59,803 bases of DNA, taken from Phaeobacter sp. B1627. GTDB taxonomy: Bacteria; Pseudomonadota; Alphaproteobacteria; Rhodobacterales; Rhodobacteraceae. The stretch is taken from positions 1 to 59,803 of the forward strand of contig NZ_VCNK01000007.1 in assembly GCF_006265095.1 (NCBI RefSeq), in the 5' to 3' direction. Positions 46,448 through 55,073 of this stretch are shown here, one piece after another. A program made the position numbers and the translations under genes. The notes under the pieces are model-generated. The model was not told the DNA's origin, did not search any database, and saw nothing but the letters and a program-made list of their open reading frames with translations. Position 1 is the stretch's first letter; every line of letters begins with the position of its first letter.

Positions 46448-47956
46448 TCAGATGTCGAACCTGACGCCCTGCGCCAATGGCAGCTCTGATGAGTAGTTCA
46501 CGGTGTTCGTCTGTCGGCGCATGTAGGATTTCCACGCGTCCGAGCCGCTCTCCCGCCCGCCACCGGTTTCCTTTTCGCCGCCAAAGGCCCCGCCGATTTC
46601 CGCACCGGACGGGCCAATATTGACATTGGCAATGCCGCAGTCGGAGCCGGCCGCCGTCAAAAAGCCCTCGGCCTCCCTCATATTTAGGGTGAAGATGCAG
46701 GAACTGAGGCCCTGCGGCACATCGTTTTGCAGATCCAACGCTTCGTCAAACGCGTCGTAGCCCATGACGTACAGAATTGGCGCAAAGGTTTCTTCTTTCA
46801 CGCTGGTGCTCTGGCCGGGCATTTCAACGATTGCCGGCGCCATATAAACGCCGCCCTCCGGTACGCCTCGGGTGATGCGCCCGCCTCCGTGAACCGTGCC
46901 GCCCCCCGCAGCGGCAGCCTTCAATGCCGCGGTCATGGCCTCGCCTGCCGCCTCATCAACCAACGGGCCGACAAGGGTGCCATCGGCCAGAGGATCGCCA
47001 ATTGACAGACCATTGTAGGCGGATTGAAGCCGCGCAACGAGATCTTCACGGATAGAGTTGTGGACGATCAGACGACGCAGCGATGTACAGCGCTGCCCCG
47101 CCGTGCCCACCGCCGAGAAGACGATTGCCCGCACCGCCATTTCCAGATCCGCCGATGGCGCGACGATCATCGCATTGTTGCCGCCCAACTCCAGAATACA
47201 GCGGCCAAATCGCTCGGCCACCACCGGCGCGACGGCCCGCCCCATCCGGGTGGACCCCGTCGCCGAGATGACCGGCACCGCCGGGCTGGAGACCAGCGCC
47301 TGCCCCAGCTCAGCATCTCCGATCAACAGTTGCAGCAGCCCCTCGGGCGCATCCTCGCCAAAGCGGGACAGGGCGCGGGCGAATATTTTGGCGCAGGCCA
47401 TCGCTGTCAACGGTGTCTTCTCCGAGGGTTTCCAGATCACCGGATCACCACATACCACCGCCAGCGCCGTGTTCCAGGACCAGACCGCAACGGGGAAGTT
47501 GAAGGCCGAAATCACCCCGACGGGTCCTGCGGGGTGCCAGGTTTCCATCATCCGGTGGCCGGGCCGTTCCGATGCGATGGTCAAACCGTACAGCTGTCGG
47601 GAAAGGCCCACGGCAAAATCGCAAATGTCGATCATCTCCTGAACTTCGCCCAGACCCTCTGACCTGATCTTCCCCGCCTCCCAACTCACCAGCGCCCCCA
47701 GATCCCCCTTGGCCGCGCGCAGCTCCTCGCCCAGAAGCCTGATCAGTTCACCCCGGCGGGGCGCAGGAACAAGGCGCCAGACCCTGAAGGCAGCCTGCGC
47801 CCTGCCAAGAATTTCCGGCATGTCGCCAATCGGCGTGTCCTGAACGACGGCGAGGGTGCGACCGTCGATCGGAGATCGTACGGACCGCGCTCCACCAGTC
47901 AACTCAGCAGTCCCGAAGCCCAGATTTTTCAGTATTTCATCTGCGGATTGTGTCAT
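46448..47956 (-). CDS. Aldehyde dehydrogenase, ALDH7/aminoadipate-semialdehyde type
   Basis: The protein has 502 residues. Catalytic Cys290 sits in GTAGQRCTSLRRL and Glu in LELGGNNAMIV; the G-S-T-R-x-G cofactor motif is present. The GQRCTS context fits ALDH7 (antiquitin) enzymes that oxidise aminoadipate semialdehyde in lysine catabolism or betaine-type aldehydes. The Lrp-family gene upstream on the same strand points to amino-acid control, so lysine breakdown is the leading guess. No aminotransferase for lysine is nearby. Confidence 0.87.
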   Translation of the reverse strand: MTQSADEILKNLGFGTAELTGGARSVRSPIDGRTLAVVQDTPIGDMPEILGRAQAAFRVWRLVPAPRRGELIRLLGEELRAAKGDLGALVSWEAGKIRSEGLGEVQEMIDICDFAVGLSRQLYGLTIASERPGHRMMETWHPAGPVGVISAFNFPVAVWSWNTALAVVCGDPVIWKPSEKTPLTAMACAKIFARALSRFGEDAPEGLLQLLIGDAELGQALVSSPAVPVISATGSTRMGRAVAPVVAERFGRCILELGGNNAMIVAPSADLEMAVRAIVFSAVGTAGQRCTSLRRLIVHNSIREDLVARLQSAYNGLSIGDPLADGTLVGPLVDEAAGEAMTAALKAAAAGGGTVHGGGRITRGVPEGGVYMAPAIVEMPGQSTSVKEETFAPILYVMGYDAFDEALDLQNDVPQGLSSCIFTLNMREAEGFLTAAGSDCGIANVNIGPSGAEIGGAFGGEKETGGGRESGSDAWKSYMRRQTNTVNYSSELPLAQGVRFDI

Positions 47957-48202
47957 GTCTGTGGATACTCACGCTGCATTTGCCATTCACCCGCCCCGGT
48001 CGAGCTGGCCAATTTCGGTTTCACAAAGCGCGGCGCGCATCTGAATGATCATATTCGTGCCGGTGGGATAGGGTTTTACACAGCAGTCGGCCTGCGCTCT
48101 CTGGTCCACAGAGGGTGCCGTTTCAATTGTCCGTTTAGTAGCGGACGGATTGTCGGTTTGGCGGAAATATCTGCTATATCGACGGCTGATCCGTCATTTC
48201 GC

Positions 48203-48631
48203 TCAGATACGGTCGATGCGACGGCCAAATACGACCAGTGTATTGGTCCGCGTTACGCCGGCGAGCCGCCCGACTTCGTCGACCAGAATGTCCAGATCCT
48301 CTATCCGGGGTGCTTCGGCCGACACCATCAGATCGTACTCCCCGTTGATAGACAGGCATTGCCGTATCTCGGGATAGGTTTCCAATCGTTTGACTATACG
48401 GCTGGTTTCCTTCTGCTGCACTTCCATGAGAATGACGATCATCACCCGGCTTCCCTCATCGGGATCGCGCAAGACGACGGTGTAGCCCGCGATGATGCCC
48501 CGATCTTCAAGCCGGGCGATACGTTCATGCACGGTCGTGCGGGCGACGCCGAGCTTTGACGCAAGCTTCGTTGTGGTTTCGCGCGCATTGCGCTGCAACG
48601 CCGCCACAATTCGGCGATCCAGATCGTCCAT
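48203..48631 (-). CDS. Lrp/AsnC-family transcriptional regulator
   Basis: The protein has 142 residues. The N-terminal helix-turn-helix is DLDRRIVAALQRNARETTTKLASKLGVARTTVHERIARLED (in parts); a RAM ligand-binding domain follows (YTVVLRDP, GEYDLMVSAE). Lrp-type proteins respond to amino acids and often regulate adjacent catabolic genes, here the ALDH7 gene 246 bases downstream. Start at 48631 has GGAGG five bases upstream; a longer frame upstream is not family-like. Confidence 0.9.
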   Translation of the reverse strand: MDDLDRRIVAALQRNARETTTKLASKLGVARTTVHERIARLEDRGIIAGYTVVLRDPDEGSRVMIVILMEVQQKETSRIVKRLETYPEIRQCLSINGEYDLMVSAEAPRIEDLDILVDEVGRLAGVTRTNTLVVFGRRIDRI

Positions 48632-48928
48632 GATGCCTCCGCCTTTCGCTGTCGTAACTTTCTGCAAACCATTGCCCCGGAGCGCAAGGTTCTTGGCCGC
48701 AAAACAGGGCGATCCCGGCAAAGGTCCCGCTGCGGCGCGACGGGTTGCAATGTGCAAAAACAGATTGCCCCACCAAAGCATGTCGCCGGCGGTCACTTCA
48801 ACTCGCGCCACCTTTGCCCTCCGGCATCCCTGCAAACCCGAGATGGCGTTAACGACTTTGTCGCGTTTCGCAGCGTAAACTCTTTTCGTAGCCCACCTGT
48901 AACCAGTTAGTCCGAGTTCCAAACTGTC

Positions 48929-50773
48929 ATGCGCCCAGACGTGATCAAGACAATTGTCCTCGGCGGCGCTGCCCCCTTGATTGCCAGCTTGTCGCTCAAT
49001 GTGGCCTGGCCGGACGTGCGTTGGGTCAATTTTTCCGCGCATGCAGGTCTCGAAGCGATTGGCACGCTCTCCTCCCTGATCATCGCGGCCTTCATTCTGA
49101 TCTTGCTGCGAAATGGACAGCTTGAACGGTCCTATGTGTGGCTCGCGACAGGGCTGGCAAGCATGGGGATGCTTGATGGCGTTCATGCCTTTCTGCACGG
49201 GGAGCACTCTTTTGACTGGACACGCAGCCTTGGGAACCTGGTCGGCGGATCAATTTTTGCGGCGGTGTGGCTCCCTGATCGCTTCACGCCCGGCCGCAAT
49301 GCCACGGCCGTGGTTATCGGCTCGACCGTCTGTGCCGCAACGGTTGCCGTGTGCTACCCCCTGCTCGAACACCTCCTGCCGCCGATGGTACGGGACGGAG
49401 AATTCACCGGTACCGCTGCGCTCTTCAATGTTCTGGGGGGGATCGGGTTTCTTGCGGCGAGCGTTTACATCCTGAACCGCGACACAGGCGCATATGGCAA
49501 CGCAAAGGTGGCCTTTTCCAGCCATGCCTTCCTGTTTGGCGTCGCAAGCATCCTGTTCGAGGTTTCCACCCGATGGGACATGTCGTGGTGGCTTTGGCAT
49601 GCCATCAGCACTTCGGCATATATCTTTGTATTCAAATATTTTTTCGACATTTTTCACAGCCATCTTCAGTCCCTGGAATCTACCAGTGAACGGTTGAGTC
49701 ACGCCTTCGGCAATGTCTTCGAAGCCACGACTGAAGGCATTCTTTTCATTGGTCACGACGGCCGGATCTGTGCGGCGAACCCGGCCGCGCAGACTATGTT
49801 CAAACTGGATGAGGCGGAGGCCAAAGATCTCTCGCTCGCCGATGTTTTGCCGCACATCCTGGATGCGGAACCGGGAAACGAAGAGCAAAATCAAACACAG
49901 CTGGCAGTTCGGCCGGACGGGAGCACTTTTCAGGCAGAAGCGACATTGACCGATTTTCGTACCGGCGGATCATACGCGCATTTTGTGATCATTCGCGATA
50001 TTTCCGTCCGCAAGCAGGCCGAAGAACGGGTGCACGCGCTGGTCACTGCCCTGCAGGCGTCCAAGGAAGAGCTCGAACGTTCCAATGCGGAACTGGACAC
50101 ATTTGCATATGTCGCATCGCATGATCTCCGCTCGCCGCTCAGAACGATCCAGAATGCGGTCATCTGGCTGGAGGAAGACCTGAGCGAGCATTTCACCGAA
50201 GACACCCGCGATAGCATGGACATCATTCTGCGGCGCACCCGGCGGATGGAACAATTGCTGGAGGATCTGCTGCTACACTCGCGGATCGGGCGCAATACAC
50301 CACAATCCCCCATGATTTCGGGCGAGGACCTGATCCGGAGGATTCAGGATCTGGCGCAACAACGCGAGGGTTTCAGTATTCAGGCCGATGATAGTTTTGC
50401 CTCTCTCACGGTGGAGAAAACGCCGCTCGTTCAGGTCCTGACCAACCTGGTCAGCAACGCCATAAAGCACCACGACAAAACAACCGGAACCGTCTCTCTG
50501 AGCGTATCCCAAACCGCAGATATGCTCACGTTCACCGTGACAGATGATGGCCCCGGTATTCCGGAGCGATACCAGGCCAAGGTCTTTGATATGTTCACCA
50601 CCCTTCAGCCTCGTGACAAGGTCGAAGGCAGCGGGATGGGCCTCGCGATCGTCAGGAAATACGCCGAAGTCGCGGGTGGGACGGTTTCAGTCCTCTCAGA
50701 GGGCCGCGGATGCCGGTTCACCCTGACCTGGCCCAAAATTCCCCCCTCACAACAGGAGCCCAGCAGCCAATGA
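48929..50773 (+). CDS. MASE3-type sensor histidine kinase with PAS domain
   Basis: The protein has 614 residues. Seven or eight transmembrane helices span ~1-240; the segment HAGLEAIGTLSSLIIAAF followed by LDGVHAFLH fits the MASE3 membrane sensor. A PAS domain (~265-375), a coiled coil, a HisKA with His398 in SHDLRSP, and a HATPase (N box NLVSNAIKHHD, G1 DDGPGIP, G2 GSGMGLAI) follow. It autophosphorylates and passes phosphate to a receiver; the signal is unknown. The ATG of the following response regulator overlaps its stop. Confidence 0.9.
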   Translation: MRPDVIKTIVLGGAAPLIASLSLNVAWPDVRWVNFSAHAGLEAIGTLSSLIIAAFILILLRNGQLERSYVWLATGLASMGMLDGVHAFLHGEHSFDWTRSLGNLVGGSIFAAVWLPDRFTPGRNATAVVIGSTVCAATVAVCYPLLEHLLPPMVRDGEFTGTAALFNVLGGIGFLAASVYILNRDTGAYGNAKVAFSSHAFLFGVASILFEVSTRWDMSWWLWHAISTSAYIFVFKYFFDIFHSHLQSLESTSERLSHAFGNVFEATTEGILFIGHDGRICAANPAAQTMFKLDEAEAKDLSLADVLPHILDAEPGNEEQNQTQLAVRPDGSTFQAEATLTDFRTGGSYAHFVIIRDISVRKQAEERVHALVTALQASKEELERSNAELDTFAYVASHDLRSPLRTIQNAVIWLEEDLSEHFTEDTRDSMDIILRRTRRMEQLLEDLLLHSRIGRNTPQSPMISGEDLIRRIQDLAQQREGFSIQADDSFASLTVEKTPLVQVLTNLVSNAIKHHDKTTGTVSLSVSQTADMLTFTVTDDGPGIPERYQAKVFDMFTTLQPRDKVEGSGMGLAIVRKYAEVAGGTVSVLSEGRGCRFTLTWPKIPPSQQEPSSQ

Positions 50774-51216
50774 CAGAAGATACCCCACATCCGGCACCCG
50801 TGAAAATACTGCTTGTCGAGGATGACGACGCAGATGCCAAAGCGGTCCGCCGGGCCTTCAAGTCAGCCCGGATCAGCAATGAAATCGTACGCGTGACCGA
50901 TGGGATTGCCGCTTTGGAAGTGCTGCGGACCACCACCGCCGACGCGCTGACGGAGCCTTTCATCCTGCTCGTCGACATCAACATGCCCCGTATGAACGGG
51001 CACGAATTCGTGTCTGAACTCAGAAGTGACCCCAAGCTGTCCCGGCTGATTGTCTTTATTCTTACGACGTCCAATGCGCATTACGATCTGAAAACAGCGT
51101 ATCAAAACAACGTCGCCGGATATATCGTCAAGGAAGATGCCGGTCGCGATTTTCTCAGGCTCGCAGATACACTTGCCTGCTATTGGCGGCTCATCGAACT
51201 TCCTGTCGGTGATTGA
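50770..51216 (+). CDS. Single-domain response regulator
   Basis: The protein has 148 residues, receiver only. Acidic EDDDAD near residue 17, phosphoacceptor Asp69 in LVDINMPRMNG, Thr-Thr-Ser in FILTTSN and Lys in YIVKEDAG. There is no DNA-binding output, as in Rcp1-type regulators coupled to sensor kinases. Its start overlaps the kinase stop (ATGA), so the two form a cognate pair. Likely a phosphorelay step or a protein-interaction switch. It converges with betC. Confidence 0.9.
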   Translation: MTEDTPHPAPVKILLVEDDDADAKAVRRAFKSARISNEIVRVTDGIAALEVLRTTTADALTEPFILLVDINMPRMNGHEFVSELRSDPKLSRLIVFILTTSNAHYDLKTAYQNNVAGYIVKEDAGRDFLRLADTLACYWRLIELPVGD

Positions 51217-51275
51217 TCGTACGCGGGCCACAACCCGGCCGGTTGGCGCGGCCCTGCGGGACAGGTCTTGCCTCG

Positions 51276-52790
51276 CTACTCGCCCCTCGGAAACCGGGCC
51301 TCGTCCTCGACGACATTCAAATCCATGTGGTTTCGCATGTATCGTTCCGATGCCTTTTGCAGCGGTTGATAGTCCCAGGGGAAATACCCCCCTTCGCGCA
51401 ACGCTTCATAGACAACCCAACGCCGCGCCTGACTTTGCCGAACGTCAGCATCATATCGCTCCAGGTCCCAGCGCTCCGCTGCCATCGATTTGAGCGCCCG
51501 ATAGGCTTGGGCATGGTCCGGGTCATCTGCAAGATTTCGTCTCTCATGCGGATCGGCCTCCAGGTCAAAAAGCTGATCCGGATCCAACCTGCAGAGGTTG
51601 AGCTTGTAGCGCCCCTGACGGAGCGAAACCATCGGCGCATAAGAGGCCTCCGCCGCATATTCCATCGCAACCGGGCTCTCGCGTGTCTCCCCCTGACCAA
51701 GCCGCACCAGGCTTTCGCCCGCAGTCCAGGGCATCACCTCTTCCATGCTGACGCCCGCCAGATCGCAGAGCGTCGGGCAGACATCTATGTTCGAGACAGG
51801 ATCCGTGATCAGCCCCGGCGTCATTGAGGGGGCCGAAATCATCATCGGTACCCGCGCAGATCCCTCGAAAAAGCTCATCTTGAACCACAAGCCACGTTCG
51901 CCCAGCATATCGCCATGGTCGGATACGAACAGGATGATCGTATCCTCCTCCTGCCGGGTTCCGCGCAGGGCCTCCATCACCTCACCGATCTTGTCGTCCA
52001 GATATGAGATGTTGGCAAAATAAGCGCGGCGGGAGCGGCGTATATCGGTCTCGGAAATATTAAAGCTGCGCCAGTCATTGGCATCAAAAATGCGCTTCGA
52101 ATGCGCGTCCTGATTGTCGTAGCCAAGATCCCCCACCTCTGGCATCAGATGCGCGCAATCCTCGTAGAGATCCCAGTATTTTTTGCGCGTGACGTAGGGG
52201 TCATGCGGATGGGTGAAGCTCACGGTCAGGCACCAGGGACGGTCGTCTTTGCCACGGGCCAGGTCGTAGATCTTTTGCGTCGCGTGGAAGGCGACTTCGT
52301 CGTCAAACTCCATCTGGTTGGAAATCTCCGCCACGCCGGATCCGGTGACTGAGCCCATATTGTGATACCACCAATCGATACGTTCGCCCGGTTTTCGGTA
52401 GTCGGGGGTCCAGCCAAAATCCGGCGGATAGATGTCCGTGGTCAGGCGCTCTTCGAAACCATGCAATTGATCGGGCCCCACAAAATGCATCTTTCCGGAC
52501 AGACAGGTGTAATAGCCCGCGCGGCGAAGGTGGTGCGCATAGGTCGGAATGGAAGAGGCAAATTCCGCCGCATTGTCATAAACTCCCGTCGCCGACGGCA
52601 GCTGACCTGACATGAAACTTGCCCGCCCCGGTGCGCATAACGGGCTGGCTGTGTAGCAGTTGCGGAACCGCGTGGAGCGCTCGGCCAGCGCCTTGAGGTT
52701 GGGCGCATGAAGCCACTCGGCGGGGCCATCGGGAAACAGAGTTCCGTTCAGCTGATCGACCATGAAAATCAGAATATTCGGTGTGCTCAT
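51276..52790 (-). CDS. betC: Choline sulfatase
   Basis: The protein has 504 residues, typical of BetC. The sulfatase signature LCAPGRASF holds Cys52, converted to formylglycine in active enzymes; other metal ligands are in VDQLNG, HDPYVTRKKYWDLY and SDHGDMLGERGLW. It releases choline from choline-O-sulfate, feeding glycine betaine synthesis or sulfur supply. I choose the ATG at 52790; a TTG at 52805 is weaker. It is divergent from the TRAP genes, with a palindrome upstream that may control it. No betA, betB or betI is in the window. Confidence 0.9.
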   Translation of the reverse strand: MSTPNILIFMVDQLNGTLFPDGPAEWLHAPNLKALAERSTRFRNCYTASPLCAPGRASFMSGQLPSATGVYDNAAEFASSIPTYAHHLRRAGYYTCLSGKMHFVGPDQLHGFEERLTTDIYPPDFGWTPDYRKPGERIDWWYHNMGSVTGSGVAEISNQMEFDDEVAFHATQKIYDLARGKDDRPWCLTVSFTHPHDPYVTRKKYWDLYEDCAHLMPEVGDLGYDNQDAHSKRIFDANDWRSFNISETDIRRSRRAYFANISYLDDKIGEVMEALRGTRQEEDTIILFVSDHGDMLGERGLWFKMSFFEGSARVPMMISAPSMTPGLITDPVSNIDVCPTLCDLAGVSMEEVMPWTAGESLVRLGQGETRESPVAMEYAAEASYAPMVSLRQGRYKLNLCRLDPDQLFDLEADPHERRNLADDPDHAQAYRALKSMAAERWDLERYDADVRQSQARRWVVYEALREGGYFPWDYQPLQKASERYMRNHMDLNVVEDEARFPRGE

Positions 52791-53352
52791 CGTCAGGATT
52801 CCCAACAGATTTTTGGTGTTTCACGTATAGCAGTGGCACGTCCGGCCCTCTGCGATTTCTGCGCCATGCGGCTCAGGCCGCCTACTGGCGCGGCCCTCGC
52901 GCACTCCATGAACCCGTGCCGATACGAAGCACAGGTAATCTTTTATTGACTGTTCAGTCAATAAAAAACACCCCTCCCCGAATGGGGTATGCTCCTCGGC
53001 GCGTGGAGCGAAAATCTGCGCAGAATACTCCGGTCAGAGGGGTGTAAGGCACAGGCAACACGGCATAATCCAAAGCTCACCGGCGATGTCGTCGGTTGAT
53101 CAGCCCCCTGCATCATCCTAAACACATCGCGCAGGGGTCGCGCCCTGCAAGTAAACACCCCGCAACAGGGCGTCGCCTGCGTCATTGATAGTTACAATAG
53201 CACCGAACACCGCTGGGCCGAGGAAGCCGAATTCAACCAACCCGTCGTGCCGGACGTTACTTTGCCAAAAAATTGGGCGCGACATTGCAATGGCATAGGA
53301 TAAGGTTGGCGCGGAGGAGCTGAAAAGGTTCCCGGTCAAAGGGAGGAAAAAC
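52791..53352. other. Divergent control region between betC and dctP
   Basis: There are 562 bases with no credible gene. It holds the 26-bp palindrome at 52941-52966 (listed) and small hairpins, e.g. GCAGGG/CCCTGC at 53131-53148, with no T tract. The GGGAGGA at the end serves dctP. The long space relative to others here suggests both genes are regulated, or that a small RNA is present. I could not pick a LacI operator in it. Confidence 0.6.
52941..52966. promoter_or_regulatory. 26-bp palindromic operator, BetI/TetR-like
   Basis: Arms TTTTATTGACTG (52941-52952) and CAGTCAATAAAA (52955-52966) are perfect complements with TT between. Each arm holds TTGACT, a near-consensus -35 hexamer, so repressor binding would block a promoter. 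The site is ~150 bases upstream of betC and ~390 bases from dctP. TetR-family proteins such as BetI bind sites of this kind; BetI control of choline-sulfate genes is known in other bacteria. The binding protein is not encoded in the window. Confidence 0.65.
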
Positions 53353-54399
53353 ATGACCACTCGCAGAACAATTCTGGGTGCGGCGACTGCACTTGCGGTG
53401 TCCGCAATGGGAGTTCTGCCCGCTGCAGCGCAGGAGGTGACACTCAAGATGCACCAATTCCTGCCAGCACAGGCGAATGTACCAAAGCTGATACTGGATG
53501 TTTGGGCCGACAAAGTCGAAGCGGCCTCCGACAACCGTATCAAGATTGACCGCTACCCATCTATGCAACTGGGAGGCAAGCCGCCAGAGCTGATCGACCA
53601 GGCGCAGGACGGGGTTGCGGATATCGTCTGGACTGTGGTCGGCTACACACCCGGCCGTTTTCCGTCGACCGAGGTCTTCGAGCTTCCCTTCATGATGACA
53701 AATGCGCGCGCCGTCAGCCATGCCTATTGGGACATGATGGAGGCGCATTGGCTCGACAGCGAATTCAAGGATTTCAAAATACTCGCCGGCTGGGTCCACG
53801 GCCCCGGCATCTTTCACACCACGGACCCAGTGGAAACGCCGAGCGATCTCGAAGGGATGAAAATTCGCGGCGGATCGCGCTCGGTCAACGCACTGTTGAC
53901 CGAATTGGGCGCCACCCCCGTGGGCATGCCCGTCCCGGCGATCTCAGAGGCGCTGTCCAAGGGCGTGATTGACGGCACCACCATACCGTGGGAGGTGACC
54001 ACCTCGCTCAAGGTTCCGGAGCTGGTTGAAAACCATATGGAATTTGAAGGTCAGGCGCTCTATACGCTAACGTTCGTCCTGGCGATGAACAAAGAGAAAT
54101 ACGACAGTCTGCCGGACGATCTGAAGCAGGCCCTCGACGACAATTCCGGTCTCGAGATGTCCGTTTTTGCCGGCGGCACAATGGCAGATGCCGATTTGCC
54201 CGCGAAAGAAGCGGCGCTTGATCTCGGCAATAATGTGATCAGCCTGAATGCGAAAGAAACCGCAGTGTGGCGCGAGCGCTCGCAGCCGATCTATGACAAA
54301 TGGCTCGCGGATATGTCCGAGCGCGGCATCGACGGGCAAGCGCTTCTGGATGAAGCCACCATGCTGATTGAAAAATACACGCCGCAATACTCCGACTGA
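53353..54399 (+). CDS. TRAP transporter solute-binding protein, DctP family
   Basis: The precursor has 348 residues. A Sec-type signal peptide (ends ~27 AAAQE) precedes a DctP fold (LKMHQFLPAQANVPK at the start; GGKPPELIDQAQDGVAD; the substrate-coordinating Arg in KIRGGSRSVN). It binds a substrate in the periplasm for the DctQM permease. Choline-sulfate or related osmolytes are the contextual guess because of betC next door. First gene of the TRAP operon, with a strong GGGAGG ribosome-binding site. Confidence 0.92.
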   Translation: MTTRRTILGAATALAVSAMGVLPAAAQEVTLKMHQFLPAQANVPKLILDVWADKVEAASDNRIKIDRYPSMQLGGKPPELIDQAQDGVADIVWTVVGYTPGRFPSTEVFELPFMMTNARAVSHAYWDMMEAHWLDSEFKDFKILAGWVHGPGIFHTTDPVETPSDLEGMKIRGGSRSVNALLTELGATPVGMPVPAISEALSKGVIDGTTIPWEVTTSLKVPELVENHMEFEGQALYTLTFVLAMNKEKYDSLPDDLKQALDDNSGLEMSVFAGGTMADADLPAKEAALDLGNNVISLNAKETAVWRERSQPIYDKWLADMSERGIDGQALLDEATMLIEKYTPQYSD

Positions 54400-54491
54400 T
54401 CTCTGTATCCATTGACGGGGTCCGCCAAGCTGTTCGGCGGGCCCCGTCGCATGCAATGGTACTATGACACATGCCAAAGGTGGGCACTCGC

Positions 54492-55073
54492 ATGCACAAT
54501 TATATGACAGGTCTGGCGCGGGTCATGGCAATGATCGGTGGCGCTGTTCTCATGGTCCTGATCCTCCTGACCTGCACGTCCGTGGCCGGGCGGGTGCTCG
54601 ACGGCTTTTTTCACGGCGACTGGATGGAGAGCAACCTCCCTCGCTTTGCCGAATGGATGGCCGCACGGGTCGGGCCCATCAACGGCGACTTCGAGCTGGT
54701 CGAAGCCGGAGTGGCCTTTGCGATTTTTTCGTTCATTCCACTGTGCCAGATCACCGCAGGTCATGCGGCCGTTGATGTCTTTGCAAACACCCTGTCGCCC
54801 CGCGTGAACCGCGCCCTTCGCATGGCGACAGAGATCACCTTTGCACTGGTGTTGATGCTGATTGCGTGGCGCCTGGCAGAGGGCACCCTCAGCAAGTACC
54901 AAAACGGCGAAACCTCCTTCTTGCTGGAATTCCCGATCTGGTGGGCCTATGGCGCCAGCCTGGTTTCTGCGCTGGTCGCCGCGATCGTGGGCATCTATAT
55001 GGCGGCAGTCCGCAGCTACGAGGCATTGACCGGCGAAATTCTGGTCTGGGATGGGGTGGAGATAGAGCCATGA
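54492..55073 (+). CDS. TRAP transporter small membrane subunit, DctQ family
   Basis: The protein has 193 residues with four hydrophobic helices, as usual for DctQ, which links DctP to DctM. The start is uncertain: 54471, 54492 and 54504 are in frame; AAGGTGGG before 54492 makes it the best candidate. Its stop overlaps the ATG of the DctM gene (ATGA), indicating coupled translation of the two membrane parts. Confidence 0.88.
   Translation: MHNYMTGLARVMAMIGGAVLMVLILLTCTSVAGRVLDGFFHGDWMESNLPRFAEWMAARVGPINGDFELVEAGVAFAIFSFIPLCQITAGHAAVDVFANTLSPRVNRALRMATEITFALVLMLIAWRLAEGTLSKYQNGETSFLLEFPIWWAYGASLVSALVAAIVGIYMAAVRSYEALTGEILVWDGVEIEP

Noticed and set aside
53131-53148. GCAGGG/CCCTGC hairpin in the betC-dctP space as a terminator
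   Set aside because: No T tract and no gene upstream on that strand; left as part of the control region.
52791-53352. LacI operator in the betC-dctP space
   Set aside because: No site with a CG-centred palindrome typical of the LacI family was found; the only strong palindrome is TetR-like.
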